Assembly: GCA_934691935.1 (NCBI GenBank)
Contig: CAKUTH010000002.1
Span: 62,001-126,000, forward strand
Length of the DNA stretch: 64,000 nt
Direction: 5' to 3'
Source: an uncultured Candidatus Melainabacteria bacterium
GTDB lineage: Bacteria; Cyanobacteriota; Vampirovibrionia; Gastranaerophilales; Gastranaerophilaceae
Positions 1 through 8,408 of the stretch are shown here, piece by piece; position 1 is the first letter of the stretch; every line of letters begins with the position of its first letter. The position numbers and the translations under genes are program-made. Below the pieces are notes generated by a model, which was given only the letters and a program-made list of their open reading frames with translations, searched no databases and had not been told where the DNA came from.

Positions 1-24
1 ACCACATACTGCTACTTTAATCAT
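1..24 (-). CDS. dapB: N-terminal tip of a dapB-like reductase (partial)
   Basis: Only eight codons lie in the window, read leftward off the edge: MIKVAVCG. A good Shine-Dalgarno (AAGGAG, complement of 32-37) sits 7 nt before the ATG, so this is a real start. The peptide matches the first beta strand and the start of the Rossmann glycine loop of 4-hydroxy-tetrahydrodipicolinate reductase (family consensus MIKVxVxGxxGRMG), the DapB step of lysine/diaminopimelate synthesis. Other short Rossmann proteins could begin this way, so the name is tentative although the coding start is solid. Confidence 0.5.
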
Positions 25-75
25 GATTTTTCTCCTTATTTTTCTTTATTCTAACATAAAAATTTTGTGGTAATA

Positions 76-151
76 TAAGTTAGTAGGTAAGTAGGTTAGG
101 AAGTTAGGAAGAAACTTCTTACTAACATACTCACTTACTAACGGACTTACG
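76..151. repeat. TAAG/CTTA tetramer array, inverted arms
   Basis: The left half is a chain of TAAG/TTAG/TAGG/GAAG tetramers and the right half a chain of CTTA/CTAA/CTCA tetramers, meeting at GAAGAAACTTC. The two arms are imperfect complements and could form a long hairpin between the divergent dapB-like and PC4 genes. Same family as the arrays listed elsewhere in the window. Confidence 0.75.
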
Positions 152-168
152 TTTACAAGGAGAGAAAA

Positions 169-402
169 ATGGCAGACGCAAAAATTTTAGCAACAATCGA
201 AAGAAGTGACACTGAACAATTACAAATTTCTATCAGTGAATATAAAGGTAGAAGTTATTTGAATATGAGAATATTCTATACAACAGACGATGGCGCAACT
301 TGGCTTCCAACCAAAAAAGGTGTTACTTTTGCTCCTGAACAAATTGATTTGCTTGAAGAAGCTATTCAAGAAGCAAAAAAAGAGTTTATGGAAGAAGAAT
401 AG
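169..402 (+). CDS. PC4/p15-like single-stranded nucleic-acid binding protein
   Basis: A 77-residue protein that is essentially one PC4 (transcriptional coactivator p15) domain. Residues about 25-62 carry the typical core KGRSYLNMRIFY, then DDGATWLPTKKGVTF, then an amphipathic helix (PEQIDLLEEAIQEA). PC4-like proteins in bacteria are small dimeric ssDNA/RNA binders with roles in transcription or repair; the precise role here is not visible. The start is well supported by AAGGAG (157-162) 6 nt upstream. The gene stands alone between two tetramer-repeat arrays, divergent from the dapB-like gene and 97 bp before priA. The acidic tail (KKEFMEEE) is typical. Confidence 0.8.
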   Translation: MADAKILATIERSDTEQLQISISEYKGRSYLNMRIFYTTDDGATWLPTKKGVTFAPEQIDLLEEAIQEAKKEFMEEE

Positions 403-484
403 TTACGTAAGTAAGTTAGGAAGTAAGTAAGTTAGGAAGAGAATAATTCTTACTAACCTACTTACCTACTTACTCACTTACTTT
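403..484. repeat. TAAG/CTTA tetramer array, inverted arms
   Basis: Directly after the PC4-like gene: two rounds of TAAG TAAG TTAG GAAG, then a spacer GAGAATAATT, then CTTA CTAA CCTA CTTA CCTA CTTA CTCA CTTA. The arms are complementary and could act as a terminator-like hairpin for the upstream gene. It ends only 15 nt before the priA start codon. Confidence 0.75.
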
Positions 485-499
485 CTCCCCAAAAGACCT

Positions 500-2734
500 A
501 TGCAAACCAAACTTTTCGAAAAACCACAACAACAAAAATACGCCTCTGCACTTGTTAATATCAAAGGGCTTGGGGTAAAAACGTTCAGCTACCTGATTCC
601 TGATGAAATGAAAGACAAAATCCAAATCGGTCAGGCAATTCTTGTGCCTTTTGGCAGACAAGGACTCATAAACGCATTTTGTGTAGGGTTTTCAGACTAT
701 TTAGCTGGAGATTTCAAGGTTAAAAAAATAAGCAAAATTCTTGATGAGACTCCACTTTTTTCAATAGATTATTTAAAACTGCTTGAATGGGTTGCAAACT
801 ACTATTGCTGTGATTTGGTAACCGTGCTGAACGCTGCAATTCCGATGAAATTAATTGAAAAAGCATCCAAAACAGAAACACTCATTGAATTTAAAAAATA
901 CGACGGAGCAACAAAACGCCAAATTGAAATTTTAAAACTTCTTGAAAAATCTGGTAAAATGCCATTGATTTTATTTGAAAAATACGCAAAAACCACACGC
1001 CCAACAATAAAAAAACTCGAAGCCCTCGGTTGCGTACATCTTTATCAAGAAGAATTGTACAGAAATCCGCTTGACATATTGCAAATAACCCAAAGAGAAA
1101 CATTATACGAACTTTCAGGCGATCAACAAAAAGTTTATGAGGGCATAAAAGCCAAAATAAAAGATAATCATCCTGAAATCCTTCTCCACGGCGTCACAGC
1201 GTCTGGCAAAACCGAAGTGTATTTCAAACTTATTGATGACACCATCAAAGCTGGCAAAAATGTTTTGTTTTTAGCCCCAGAAATCGCACTGGCTTCCCAA
1301 CTAACCAAGCGTTTAGCAAAAAAATTCGGAACTGAAGATGTCGCTATTTGGCACAGCAGTATTTCTGACGGAGAGCGTTATGACGTATGGCAAAAATTAT
1401 ACAAAAATGAAATAAAAATTTTGGCAGGTGCACGTTCTGCAGTGTTTGCGCCACTGCAAAATATCGGCTTAATAATAATTGACGAAGAACACGAAAGCGC
1501 ATATAAACAGACTACGCCTGCACCGCGCTACGATGCAAAAGTCGTGGCAAGAAAACTAGCAGAATTTCACAGTTGTCCATTACTTTTGGGATCTGCAACT
1601 CCTGACATCTCAACATATTACAGAGCCATAAATTCAGGAAATCTTTTTGAGCTAAAAAAACGCTACAATGACGCAAAAGTTCCACCTGTATCAGTAATTA
1701 ATATGCAAGAATACGGCCGAGCTTCATACAAAAGCGTGATTTCCAAACCTATGCAGGTAGAAATTCAAGAAACTCTTGATAAGGGCAAACAGGTAATTCT
1801 ACTAATAAATCGCCGTGGTTTTTCAACGTACACACAATGCCAAGCCTGCGGTCACGTAATAGAGTGTCCAAATTGTGCAATCCCAATGATTTGGCACGCA
1901 AAAGACCAAACATTAAAATGCCACTATTGCAACCATACAGAACCTTTCCCTGACATTTGCCCAAAATGTGGTTCTGATGCTTTCAAAAACAGCGGAACAG
2001 GCACGCAAAAAATTGAACAATACATAAAAGACTTGTTCCCTGAATACAATGTTGAACGTATCGACAGCGATATTTTAGTCAGAAAAGGCGAACACATAAG
2101 GCTTTTAGAAAAATTCCAACGCGGGGATATTGATATTTTGATTGGCACACAAATGATTGCCAAAGGTTTAGACAATCCGAACGTAACACTGGTTGGCGTA
2201 ATTTCAGCAGATGCAAGTTTCAACTTGCCTGATTTTAGAGCATCAGAAAGAGGATTTCAACTTCTCACCCAAGTAGCTGGACGCGCTGGTAGAGGTGAAT
2301 TTGCAGGCAAAGTTCTTTTCCAAACTTACAACCCTGATTTTTACGCACTTGAAAGTGCTAAATCTCAAAATTACGAAGAATTTTACTCAACAGAAATCAC
2401 TGCACGTGAAGAATTTGACTACCCGCCATTTAGCCAAATTATAAGGTTTGTACTGAGTTCAGAAAACAATTTTAGAGCTGAAAAATCAGCGCAAGAAATC
2501 GCAATGCGTTTATGCTTAATGACAGAAAAATTCGGCATTTCAGAAAGGCTGGAAGTGCTTGGGCCAACACCTTGCGTAATAGAAAGATTAAACAGCCAAT
2601 ATCGTTTTCAAATTTTGATTAAAAACAAAATGTCACAAAAAGGTCACCAATTTGTTTCAAGTTTTATAAACAAAATCACACTCCCAAAAGACATAAAACT
2701 GGTTATAGACGTTGACCCACTTGATATTTTGTAG
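500..2734 (+). CDS. priA: Primosomal protein N' (replication restart helicase PriA)
   Basis: A 744-residue superfamily 2 DNA helicase that reloads the replisome at stalled forks. Visible in order: an N-terminal 3'-OH DNA-binding domain (about 15-105), a winged-helix region, Walker A GVTASGKT (231-238), the DEEH Walker B box (328-331), LLGSATP motif III (362-368), an insertion with eight cysteines in CxxC pairs (447/450, 456/459, 474/477, 487/490) that binds two zincs, and the helicase C lobe with QVAGRAGR. Length matches the family. No Shine-Dalgarno is visible before ATG 500, which follows a repeat array, so the start is by homology and ORF extent. A likely promoter for the next gene lies just after its stop. 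Confidence 0.96.
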   Translation: MQTKLFEKPQQQKYASALVNIKGLGVKTFSYLIPDEMKDKIQIGQAILVPFGRQGLINAFCVGFSDYLAGDFKVKKISKILDETPLFSIDYLKLLEWVANYYCCDLVTVLNAAIPMKLIEKASKTETLIEFKKYDGATKRQIEILKLLEKSGKMPLILFEKYAKTTRPTIKKLEALGCVHLYQEELYRNPLDILQITQRETLYELSGDQQKVYEGIKAKIKDNHPEILLHGVTASGKTEVYFKLIDDTIKAGKNVLFLAPEIALASQLTKRLAKKFGTEDVAIWHSSISDGERYDVWQKLYKNEIKILAGARSAVFAPLQNIGLIIIDEEHESAYKQTTPAPRYDAKVVARKLAEFHSCPLLLGSATPDISTYYRAINSGNLFELKKRYNDAKVPPVSVINMQEYGRASYKSVISKPMQVEIQETLDKGKQVILLINRRGFSTYTQCQACGHVIECPNCAIPMIWHAKDQTLKCHYCNHTEPFPDICPKCGSDAFKNSGTGTQKIEQYIKDLFPEYNVERIDSDILVRKGEHIRLLEKFQRGDIDILIGTQMIAKGLDNPNVTLVGVISADASFNLPDFRASERGFQLLTQVAGRAGRGEFAGKVLFQTYNPDFYALESAKSQNYEEFYSTEITAREEFDYPPFSQIIRFVLSSENNFRAEKSAQEIAMRLCLMTEKFGISERLEVLGPTPCVIERLNSQYRFQILIKNKMSQKGHQFVSSFINKITLPKDIKLVIDVDPLDIL

Positions 2735-2738
2735 TTTA

Positions 2739-2747
2739 TGCTAAAAT
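2739..2747 (+). promoter_or_regulatory. Extended -10 promoter, predicted leaderless (gene at 2755)
   Basis: TG-C-TAAAAT ends 7 nt before ATG 2755 and there is no Shine-Dalgarno in the gap, so transcription should begin at or next to the start codon. Confidence 0.6.
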
Positions 2748-2754
2748 ATAAATT

Positions 2755-3516
2755 ATGATAACCGAACAAGAAATCAATAAACTTGCTAAACAATATGAAA
2801 CAACAGATTTCATAAAAGACGACCCTATAAAAATTCCACATAGATATTCTGCCAAAAAAGATATTGAAATCGCGGGGTTTATGGCGTCGTTAGTAGCTTA
2901 CGGCAGACGTGATGTTTTCATAAAAAAACTTGAACAACTCTTGCAAATCGCGCAAGACGAACCATATAACTTCATAATGAATTTTGAGCCAAATGTTTTG
3001 GGAGATTTTAACTACCGTTTTGGCAAGCCTGATGACTTTGCACAGATTTTTAATATTCTAAAAAATTTATACCAAAAAGACGGTGGCTTGGAAGAATTGT
3101 TCAAATACGGATACAATTGCACCCGCCAGACAACATCTTCAACTCAAACAAATATGTTTGTTCCGATTACAGATTATTTTTATTCTCGGGCAAAAACTCC
3201 CGATGCCACGGGGTTTAAGTTTATGATACCTGATGCAAACAAAGGGAGTGCAATGAAACGTATGTGTATGTTTTTGCGCTGGATGGTTAGGAAAAAACCC
3301 GTAGATTTTGAAATATGGGATTTCATGCCAGCATCAGATTTGCTAATTCCATTAGATACACACGTTGCAAGGCTTTCCCGTGAAATGGGACTTTTAACAA
3401 GAAATGCAAACGATTTCAAATCGGTTTTGGAATTAACCGAAAACTTACGTAAATTCGACCCAAAAGATCCAATAAAATACGATTTTGCACTATTTGGCTA
3501 TGGAGTTAATAACTAA
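2755..3516 (+). CDS. TIGR02757 / DUF2400 family protein
   Basis: A 253-residue protein of the conserved TIGR02757 family (function unknown). Recognisable family landmarks are the N-terminal DPIKIPHRYSAKKDIEIAGF segment, FALFGYG at the C-terminus, and the central ASDLLIPLDTHVARL stretch, which resembles the helix-hairpin-helix DNA glycosylase fold to which the family has been likened. The gene follows priA by 20 bp but has its own extended -10 box immediately before the ATG, predicting a leaderless mRNA. Downstream comes a 93-bp tandem repeat and then the convergent diguanylate cyclase gene. No enzymatic activity can be assigned from sequence alone. Confidence 0.85.
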   Translation: MITEQEINKLAKQYETTDFIKDDPIKIPHRYSAKKDIEIAGFMASLVAYGRRDVFIKKLEQLLQIAQDEPYNFIMNFEPNVLGDFNYRFGKPDDFAQIFNILKNLYQKDGGLEELFKYGYNCTRQTTSSTQTNMFVPITDYFYSRAKTPDATGFKFMIPDANKGSAMKRMCMFLRWMVRKKPVDFEIWDFMPASDLLIPLDTHVARLSREMGLLTRNANDFKSVLELTENLRKFDPKDPIKYDFALFGYGVNN

Positions 3517-3533
3517 AAACGCTTGAACGCCTT

Positions 3534-3738
3534 CGCCCTCAGCTCGCTCGCGCTTCTTGCTCGCTCGCTTTTAACAGCAATTCCGCATTTTGCTAATGTG
3601 TTTTCAACACAAACGCAAAAATGCTCCAGCCTCAGCTCGCTCGCGCTTCTTACTCGCTCGCTTTTAACAGCAATTCCGCATTTTGCTAATGTGTTTTCAA
3701 CACAAACGCAAAAATGCTCCAGCTTCAGCTCGCTCGCG
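3534..3738. repeat. 93-bp tandem repeat (two full units plus a partial third)
   Basis: The motif AGCTCGCTCGCG starts at 3541, 3634 and 3727, a period of exactly 93 bp. The units are nearly identical, with a few single-base differences. Each contains a small palindrome TGTGTTTTCAACACA. The unit is distinctly more GC-rich than its surroundings. Because 93 is divisible by three, frames stay open on both strands, which produces spurious ORFs (3513-3752 minus, 3523-3765 plus). Confidence 0.95.
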
Positions 3739-4614
3739 CTACCCTTCACCAAGGTTCAATTTTGAGAACTGAACAATTTTGTTTTTGCCACGTTTTTTAG
3801 CGTTATATAACGCGTGTTCAGCATAACGAATAATCGTATTGGCATCCTCATCAGTATCTTCAATGCAAGGATAAGTTGAAATTCCACCAGAAATTGTTAT
3901 TGGGTGTCTTTCTTCCTCTCCCGCAGGAATGAATTCCATTTTTTCAATATCGCGTCTAAATCTTTCTGCAAACAAAAATGCGTTTTCTTCTGACGTGTTA
4001 GGCAAAATCAACAAAAATTCTTCATCACCATATCTTGTCAAAATATCTTCTTTTCTGATTAGTTGTTTAAGTTTATCAGCTACTGAACGCAATAGAACAT
4101 CGCCCCACTCGTAGCCGTAAATATCGTTTACAACCTTAAAGAAATCCAAATCGAACAATAGACAAGAAAGTTTGTTGCCGTAACGTCTTGCACGAGAAAT
4201 TTCCTGTTCCAGACGTTCTTGCATATATTTTCTGTTATGAAGTCCTGTCAATTCATCAGTCGTAGACACAAGTTTCAACTTGTCACGTAATTCTTTGTAT
4301 TTCAAAAGAGCGTTTGCCCTAATTATCAATTCCATATTTTCAAATGGAGTTTTGATAAAATCAAAAAGCACAGCTCTAACCGTACAACCCTTGAAAACAT
4401 CTCCAATAAACAATGTAGGAGCTTTAAATTTTGTTGTCATTAATACATCTTTGATATTCGGAACGCTTTCAACCACAACCAACCCAGGGTTTAAAGTTTC
4501 GTAATCTCTTAAATTTTCAGCATTCTCAATGCGTACATTGGCATCATCAATCTGTGCAAGCACATCAGCCAACTTTGATTCGTTTTTATCTGTATAAACA
4601 ACAATGTTTTTCAT
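3739..4614 (-). CDS. Diguanylate cyclase with N-terminal receiver-like domain
   Basis: A 291-residue protein. Residues 1-105 look like a divergent response-regulator receiver fold (VVVESVPNIKD, TLFIGD, FIKTPF) but lack the usual acidic pocket. Residues about 118-285 are a GGDEF domain (TDELTGLHNRKY, FDLDFFKVVND, GISTYP). The signature is GDEEF (196-200) instead of GGDEF: the second glycine is replaced by Asp. A product-inhibition I-site RKED (187-190) sits five residues upstream, as in regulated cyclases. The enzyme would make cyclic di-GMP if the altered loop is tolerated. The last residues (KLNLGEG) run up to the 93-bp repeat. The start ATG 4614 follows AAAAGGAATACGACC, a moderate Shine-Dalgarno. 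Confidence 0.9.
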   Translation of the reverse strand: MKNIVVYTDKNESKLADVLAQIDDANVRIENAENLRDYETLNPGLVVVESVPNIKDVLMTTKFKAPTLFIGDVFKGCTVRAVLFDFIKTPFENMELIIRANALLKYKELRDKLKLVSTTDELTGLHNRKYMQERLEQEISRARRYGNKLSCLLFDLDFFKVVNDIYGYEWGDVLLRSVADKLKQLIRKEDILTRYGDEEFLLILPNTSEENAFLFAERFRRDIEKMEFIPAGEEERHPITISGGISTYPCIEDTDEDANTIIRYAEHALYNAKKRGKNKIVQFSKLNLGEG

Positions 4615-4753
4615 GGTCGTATTCCTTTTAATTAACCTCTCTCAATATTTGAAGTTTAGCATATTTTTTCAAATTTAGCAAGGGGGTGTGTAAGTTCAAT
4701 ACGTATTAGCCTAAGGTATATTAATTCACATATAAAATTCTGATTAGAACTAA

Positions 4754-5617
4754 CTAAATAATCGCTAACAAAAATTTTAACGTATTTCTCAAACCTAGAA
4801 CTTTTCTTTCCTGCCACAAAAATTTCATCATTTCAGGACGAATTTTTAGATTGTTTTTAAGATTAATTTTTGTAATATAGTCGCTATGCAATCTTTTGTC
4901 ACCAGTTACAAGCCTGCAATCACCAGCATTTCCACTATGCCTTCTATAACCAATTAAAGGTGTATAAATTATTGCAGACCCACCTATCAAATGTGCAAAA
5001 TTAAACAAAAATTTATCAGGACAAATTCGCCACGCATCAACATTTTTATAATCTTTAATAAGCTCAATTGCCGATTTTCTAAACATTGCAGAACTGTTTG
5101 GTGACCAATACCAACCGCCAAAACGTTTATGTTTCAATATTTTGTATTTCGCATCTTCTCCCGCAAACAACTCATCAAGACTTTCACAATGCGGAGATGA
5201 TATTGAATTCATTGTATGAACCTCATCTTCATCACCAATTTCCACAATCTGACAAGATGTTAACGCCACAGAAGTTTCCAAATGCACTCTAATATGCACC
5301 TTTGCATAATCTGGCAACAAAACATCATCACTATCTATAAAACTTACAAATTGTCCTTGCGCTAACTCCAACCCCTTTATAATGCCAGCTAATTGACCTG
5401 AATTTTTTTCTTGTTTGACAAGTGTAATTTTCAAATCTTGATTTTCCGCCACAAATTTTTCCGCTAACAAATATGAATTGTCTGTCGAGCAATCATCAAC
5501 AATTATTATCTCAAAATTTCTATAGGTTTGCGACTTAATGCTTTCAAGCGTCTTGCTTAAATATTTTTCGTAATTGAATGATGTTACAACAAACGATACC
5601 AAAGGAAGTTTAAGCAT
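4754..5617 (-). CDS. Family 2 glycosyltransferase
   Basis: About 287 residues with a GT-A fold: N-terminal PLVSFVVTSFNYEKYL, nucleotide-binding IIIVDDCSTDNS, and the metal-binding SFIDSDDVLLPDY. It probably transfers a sugar to a surface polysaccharide or glycolipid; donor and acceptor are not predictable. An upstream in-frame GTG at 5623 exists, but ATG 5617 has AGAAGG 6 nt before it and is preferred. This start overlaps the stop of the DUF475 gene by 8 nt, so the two are probably translationally coupled. No transmembrane anchor is apparent. Confidence 0.88.
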   Translation of the reverse strand: MLKLPLVSFVVTSFNYEKYLSKTLESIKSQTYRNFEIIIVDDCSTDNSYLLAEKFVAENQDLKITLVKQEKNSGQLAGIIKGLELAQGQFVSFIDSDDVLLPDYAKVHIRVHLETSVALTSCQIVEIGDEDEVHTMNSISSPHCESLDELFAGEDAKYKILKHKRFGGWYWSPNSSAMFRKSAIELIKDYKNVDAWRICPDKFLFNFAHLIGGSAIIYTPLIGYRRHSGNAGDCRLVTGDKRLHSDYITKINLKNNLKIRPEMMKFLWQERKVLGLRNTLKFLLAII

Positions 5618-6695
5618 TTTCACCTTCTGAAATTTCTGGATTTTCTTGCGCCAAAAGCCTTTCCATTTTTTTGTTATGAATTACTGAAGATGCAAGCGCT
5701 GACAAAATAAATGCCAAGCCAATACCACCTGTCACAACTTCTGGAATTTCTTTTACTGTCGAAACTAGCATTAAGCAAGCAAGCGCACCAATTGCCCAAT
5801 GCGCACCGTGTTCAAGATATAAAAATTGTTTTAGAGTTTTCTTCTCAACAAGCATTATTGTCAATGAACGAACAAACATAGCTCCAATTGCAAGCCCAAT
5901 TGAAATTATTATAATGTCTTTGCTCAGGGCAAACGCACCCAAAACACCATCCAATGAGAATGACGCATCAATTAATTCCAAATAAATAAAACTTACAAGC
6001 CCCGTACATCCTACAGATTTTGTAGCACATTCAGCAAGACGCATTTGCTCATGTTTTTCAAGGTAATGTGTAAATCCGTCAATCGCCAAATATGTAATTA
6101 TACCAGAAATCCCCGCAATCATAACATGGATTTTTTGCGACGTAGGAACAAAATTTTGAGTCGCCAATAACATCAAAAGAGAAATTATTATCTCTATTCC
6201 TTTTATATGGTCAAAATGCGCAAGCCATCTTTCAATAGGCTTAATCCAATGCACATCTTTTTCATGGTTGAAGAAATAATTAAGAAAAAGCATAACAAGA
6301 AACATCCCGCCAAAAGTAACTATTGGCGCATGGGTTTGATAAAGATAATATGCGTATTTATTAGCATCCGTAAGCGCAATATTTGCGACTTCCAACATTC
6401 CAATTTTAGAGAAAATTGAAACAACAAGTATTGGGAACAAAAATCTCATACCAAAGACTGCAATTAAAATACCCCAAGTTAAGAAACGCATTCTCCACTT
6501 GTGATTCATTTTTTCAAGTTTAACTGCATTTACAACGGCGTTATCAAAAGATAAACTAACTTCCAATACACCTAAAGTCAAGGCTATAAAAGCGCAAGTC
6601 AGACCAGAACCGCAATGAACGTGCTCGCCCCACAAATATGCGCCAATAACACCCGCAATAGTTACAATATATGAACCCAAAAAGTATTCTAACAT
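5610..6695 (-). CDS. DUF475 (TerC-like) integral membrane protein
   Basis: A 361-residue polytopic membrane protein of the DUF475 family, related to TerC/LysE-type exporters. Hydrophobic segments alternate along the whole length. Two acidic intramembrane motifs typical of the family are visible: VSLSFDNAVVNAV near residue 50 and LIDASFSLDGVLGAF near residue 240. TerC relatives are linked to metal-ion (notably Mn) efflux, but the substrate here is not known. ATG 6695 is chosen because AAGGAG lies 8 nt upstream; the longer frame would need an ATT start. The stop overlaps the following glycosyltransferase start. Confidence 0.85.
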   Translation of the reverse strand: MLEYFLGSYIVTIAGVIGAYLWGEHVHCGSGLTCAFIALTLGVLEVSLSFDNAVVNAVKLEKMNHKWRMRFLTWGILIAVFGMRFLFPILVVSIFSKIGMLEVANIALTDANKYAYYLYQTHAPIVTFGGMFLVMLFLNYFFNHEKDVHWIKPIERWLAHFDHIKGIEIIISLLMLLATQNFVPTSQKIHVMIAGISGIITYLAIDGFTHYLEKHEQMRLAECATKSVGCTGLVSFIYLELIDASFSLDGVLGAFALSKDIIIISIGLAIGAMFVRSLTIMLVEKKTLKQFLYLEHGAHWAIGALACLMLVSTVKEIPEVVTGGIGLAFILSALASSVIHNKKMERLLAQENPEISEGENA

Positions 6696-6719
6696 TACTC
6701 TCTCTCCTTTTGGCGTCAA

Positions 6720-7050
6720 TTATAACATATTATTTGAGGTTTGCAAGCGGGGATGTAGCAAAGCAAGATAATAAAGACTATATCGAGAAAAGGCACTAAG
6801 TTACTAAGGCACTAGGGCACTAAGTTGGTTACAGGAGAAATATGTTTCCTCACAAATGGGGGAAGGAACTCTTACCTGTTATTACGAGCGAAACGAACTT
6901 AACGACTTATCGTCCTAGCGACTTAACGTCTTCTTCTGATACGGTCTTTTCACGTTTCACTTCTCACTTTTCACATAACGTTCTTATTACCTTATTCACC
7001 TATTACCCTATTACCTTAACTCACGCAATACCACCAACTTTTCCCACTTT
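6720..7050. repeat. Non-coding region with three octamer-repeat arrays
   Basis: No credible gene. Array 1 (about 6793-6832): TAAG/TAGG alternating with GCAC or TTAC, ending in TAAGTTGGTTACAGG. Array 2 (about 6889-6935): begins CGAAACGAACTTA, then CTTA/CCTA alternating with ACGA, TCGT, GCGA, ACGT. Array 3 (about 6988-7022): CTTA/CCTA alternating with TTAC or TTCA. All have an 8-bp period. A frame that is open through the arrays (6842-7090) is judged spurious. Confidence 0.75.
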
Positions 7051-7052
7051 GT

Positions 7053-7080
7053 TTGAAAATTTTTATTTTCTTGATATACT
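7053..7080 (+). promoter_or_regulatory. Promoter of prfA operon, predicted leaderless
   Basis: TTGAAA (7053-7058), 16-bp spacer, TATACT (7075-7080), then 6 nt to ATG 7087. There is no Shine-Dalgarno between the -10 box and the start codon. Confidence 0.7.
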
Positions 7081-7086
7081 TAAGTT

Positions 7087-8169
7087 ATGAAAGATATGTT
7101 AGACAAAATTCTTCAAATAGAGAAGAAATATAATGAATTAGGAATTACACTGTCAGACCCTGCTGTAATTCAGGATTATAACAAGTTTAGAGATTTGTCA
7201 AAACAGCGCAAATCTATGGAAGAAACCGTAAACTTGTATTACGAATGGAAAAAAGCTACTGACGCCATTGCTGAAGCTAAAGAAATGATTCACTCGGAAG
7301 CCGATGAAGAAATGAAAGCTTTTTTAAAGGCAGAAATGGCTGAAAATGAAGCTAAACTTCCTGGATATGAAGAAAGAATGAAAGTTCTTCTTCTTCCTCG
7401 CGACCCTATGGATGACAAGGACATTATGCTTGAAATCAGAGGTGGTGCAGGTGGTGACGAAGCAAACATTTTTGCTGGAGATTTGGCAAGAATGTATATG
7501 AGATATGCAGACAAACAAGGCTGGCAAACTCAAGTTTTAAGCAAAACCGAATGCGAAGCTGGTGGCGTATCAGAAATTATTATTTCTATAAAGGGTGATA
7601 GCATTTACTCTAAGTTGAAATATGAATCAGGCGTTCACAGAGTTCAAAGAGTTCCAGCTACAGAATCTCAAGGCAGAGTTCACACATCAACAGCTACTGT
7701 TGCAGTAATGCCAGAAGTCGATGATGTTGAGGTTGAATTGAACATGAACGATGTTGAAATCACAACAGCCCGTTCAGGTGGTGCTGGCGGTCAAAATGTT
7801 AACAAAGTTGAAACAGCGGCCAGAGTGTTCCACAAACCTACAGGGATAATGATTTTCTGTACAGAAGAACGTTCTCAACTTCAAAACAAAGAACGTGCTT
7901 TGCAAATTTTGAAAGCAAAACTTTATGATATGGAAGTTCAAAAGCAAATGCAGGAAATCACCGACCTTCGTCGTTCTCAAGTCGGAACAGGCGACAGGAG
8001 TGAACGTATCAGGACATATAATTTCCCTCAAGGACGTTTGACAGACCACAGAATTAACCACAACTTGAACGTAAATACGGTTATTGACGGCGATTTGGAC
8101 GAACTAATTAATTTGTTGATTGAACACGATCAAAAATTAAAATTGGAAAAATTGGCAGAGGTGAATTAG
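7087..8169 (+). CDS. prfA: Peptide chain release factor 1
   Basis: A 360-residue class I release factor that reads UAA/UAG and triggers peptide release on the ribosome. Diagnostic motifs: the RF1-type anticodon tripeptide PAT (190-192, in HRVQRVPATESQGRVHT) and the catalytic GGQ (234-236, in RSGGAGGQNVNK), whose glutamine is usually methylated. Full length with no gaps. First gene of prfA-ylxR-infB-rimI-bioY; its stop overlaps the GTG of ylxR by one base. A clear promoter ends 6 nt before the ATG. Confidence 0.97.
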   Translation: MKDMLDKILQIEKKYNELGITLSDPAVIQDYNKFRDLSKQRKSMEETVNLYYEWKKATDAIAEAKEMIHSEADEEMKAFLKAEMAENEAKLPGYEERMKVLLLPRDPMDDKDIMLEIRGGAGGDEANIFAGDLARMYMRYADKQGWQTQVLSKTECEAGGVSEIIISIKGDSIYSKLKYESGVHRVQRVPATESQGRVHTSTATVAVMPEVDDVEVELNMNDVEITTARSGGAGGQNVNKVETAARVFHKPTGIMIFCTEERSQLQNKERALQILKAKLYDMEVQKQMQEITDLRRSQVGTGDRSERIRTYNFPQGRLTDHRINHNLNVNTVIDGDLDELINLLIEHDQKLKLEKLAEVN

Positions 8170-8408
8170 TGGTTGAAAGAAAATGCGTCGGATGCGGAAA
8201 AATCAAAGACAGACAAGAGTTGATAAAAATTACAAAAGTTGACGACGACATTATTGTAAACCCTGATAGTAAAAAATTTGGCAGATCTGTATATGTCTGC
8301 TATAATAATGTTTGTATAGAGAACGCTTTTAAGAAAAATAGAATCTCAAAAATACTAAAAACCTCTATACCAGAAGATTTGAAAGGAAAATTAATAAATG
8401 AGTTTTGA
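8169..8408 (+). CDS. ylxR: YlxR family RNA-binding protein
   Basis: A 79-residue YlxR (DUF448) protein, usually found between nusA and infB; members bind RNA and in some bacteria modulate RNase P. Signature RKCVGCGKIKDRQELIKI at the N-terminus and GRSVYVC in the middle. It starts with GTG 8169, sharing one base with the prfA stop (TAG/GTG) and preceded by GAGGTG, and overlaps infB by 11 nt. Here it follows prfA instead of nusA, an operon arrangement worth noting but functionally coherent (translation). Confidence 0.9.
   Translation: MVERKCVGCGKIKDRQELIKITKVDDDIIVNPDSKKFGRSVYVCYNNVCIENAFKKNRISKILKTSIPEDLKGKLINEF

Noticed and set aside
3534..3738. CRISPR array
   Set aside because: Long 93-bp direct repeats with no unique spacers and no cas genes. 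The 8-bp arrays likewise lack spacers.
3513..3765. ORFs of about 80 codons on both strands
   Set aside because: They are products of the 93-bp tandem repeat (93 is a multiple of three) and have no independent start signals.
6842..7090. 82-codon plus-strand ORF before prfA
   Set aside because: Most of its length is octamer-repeat DNA (low-complexity Thr/Ser/Phe/Leu translation), it ends within the prfA promoter, and no protein family is recognisable.
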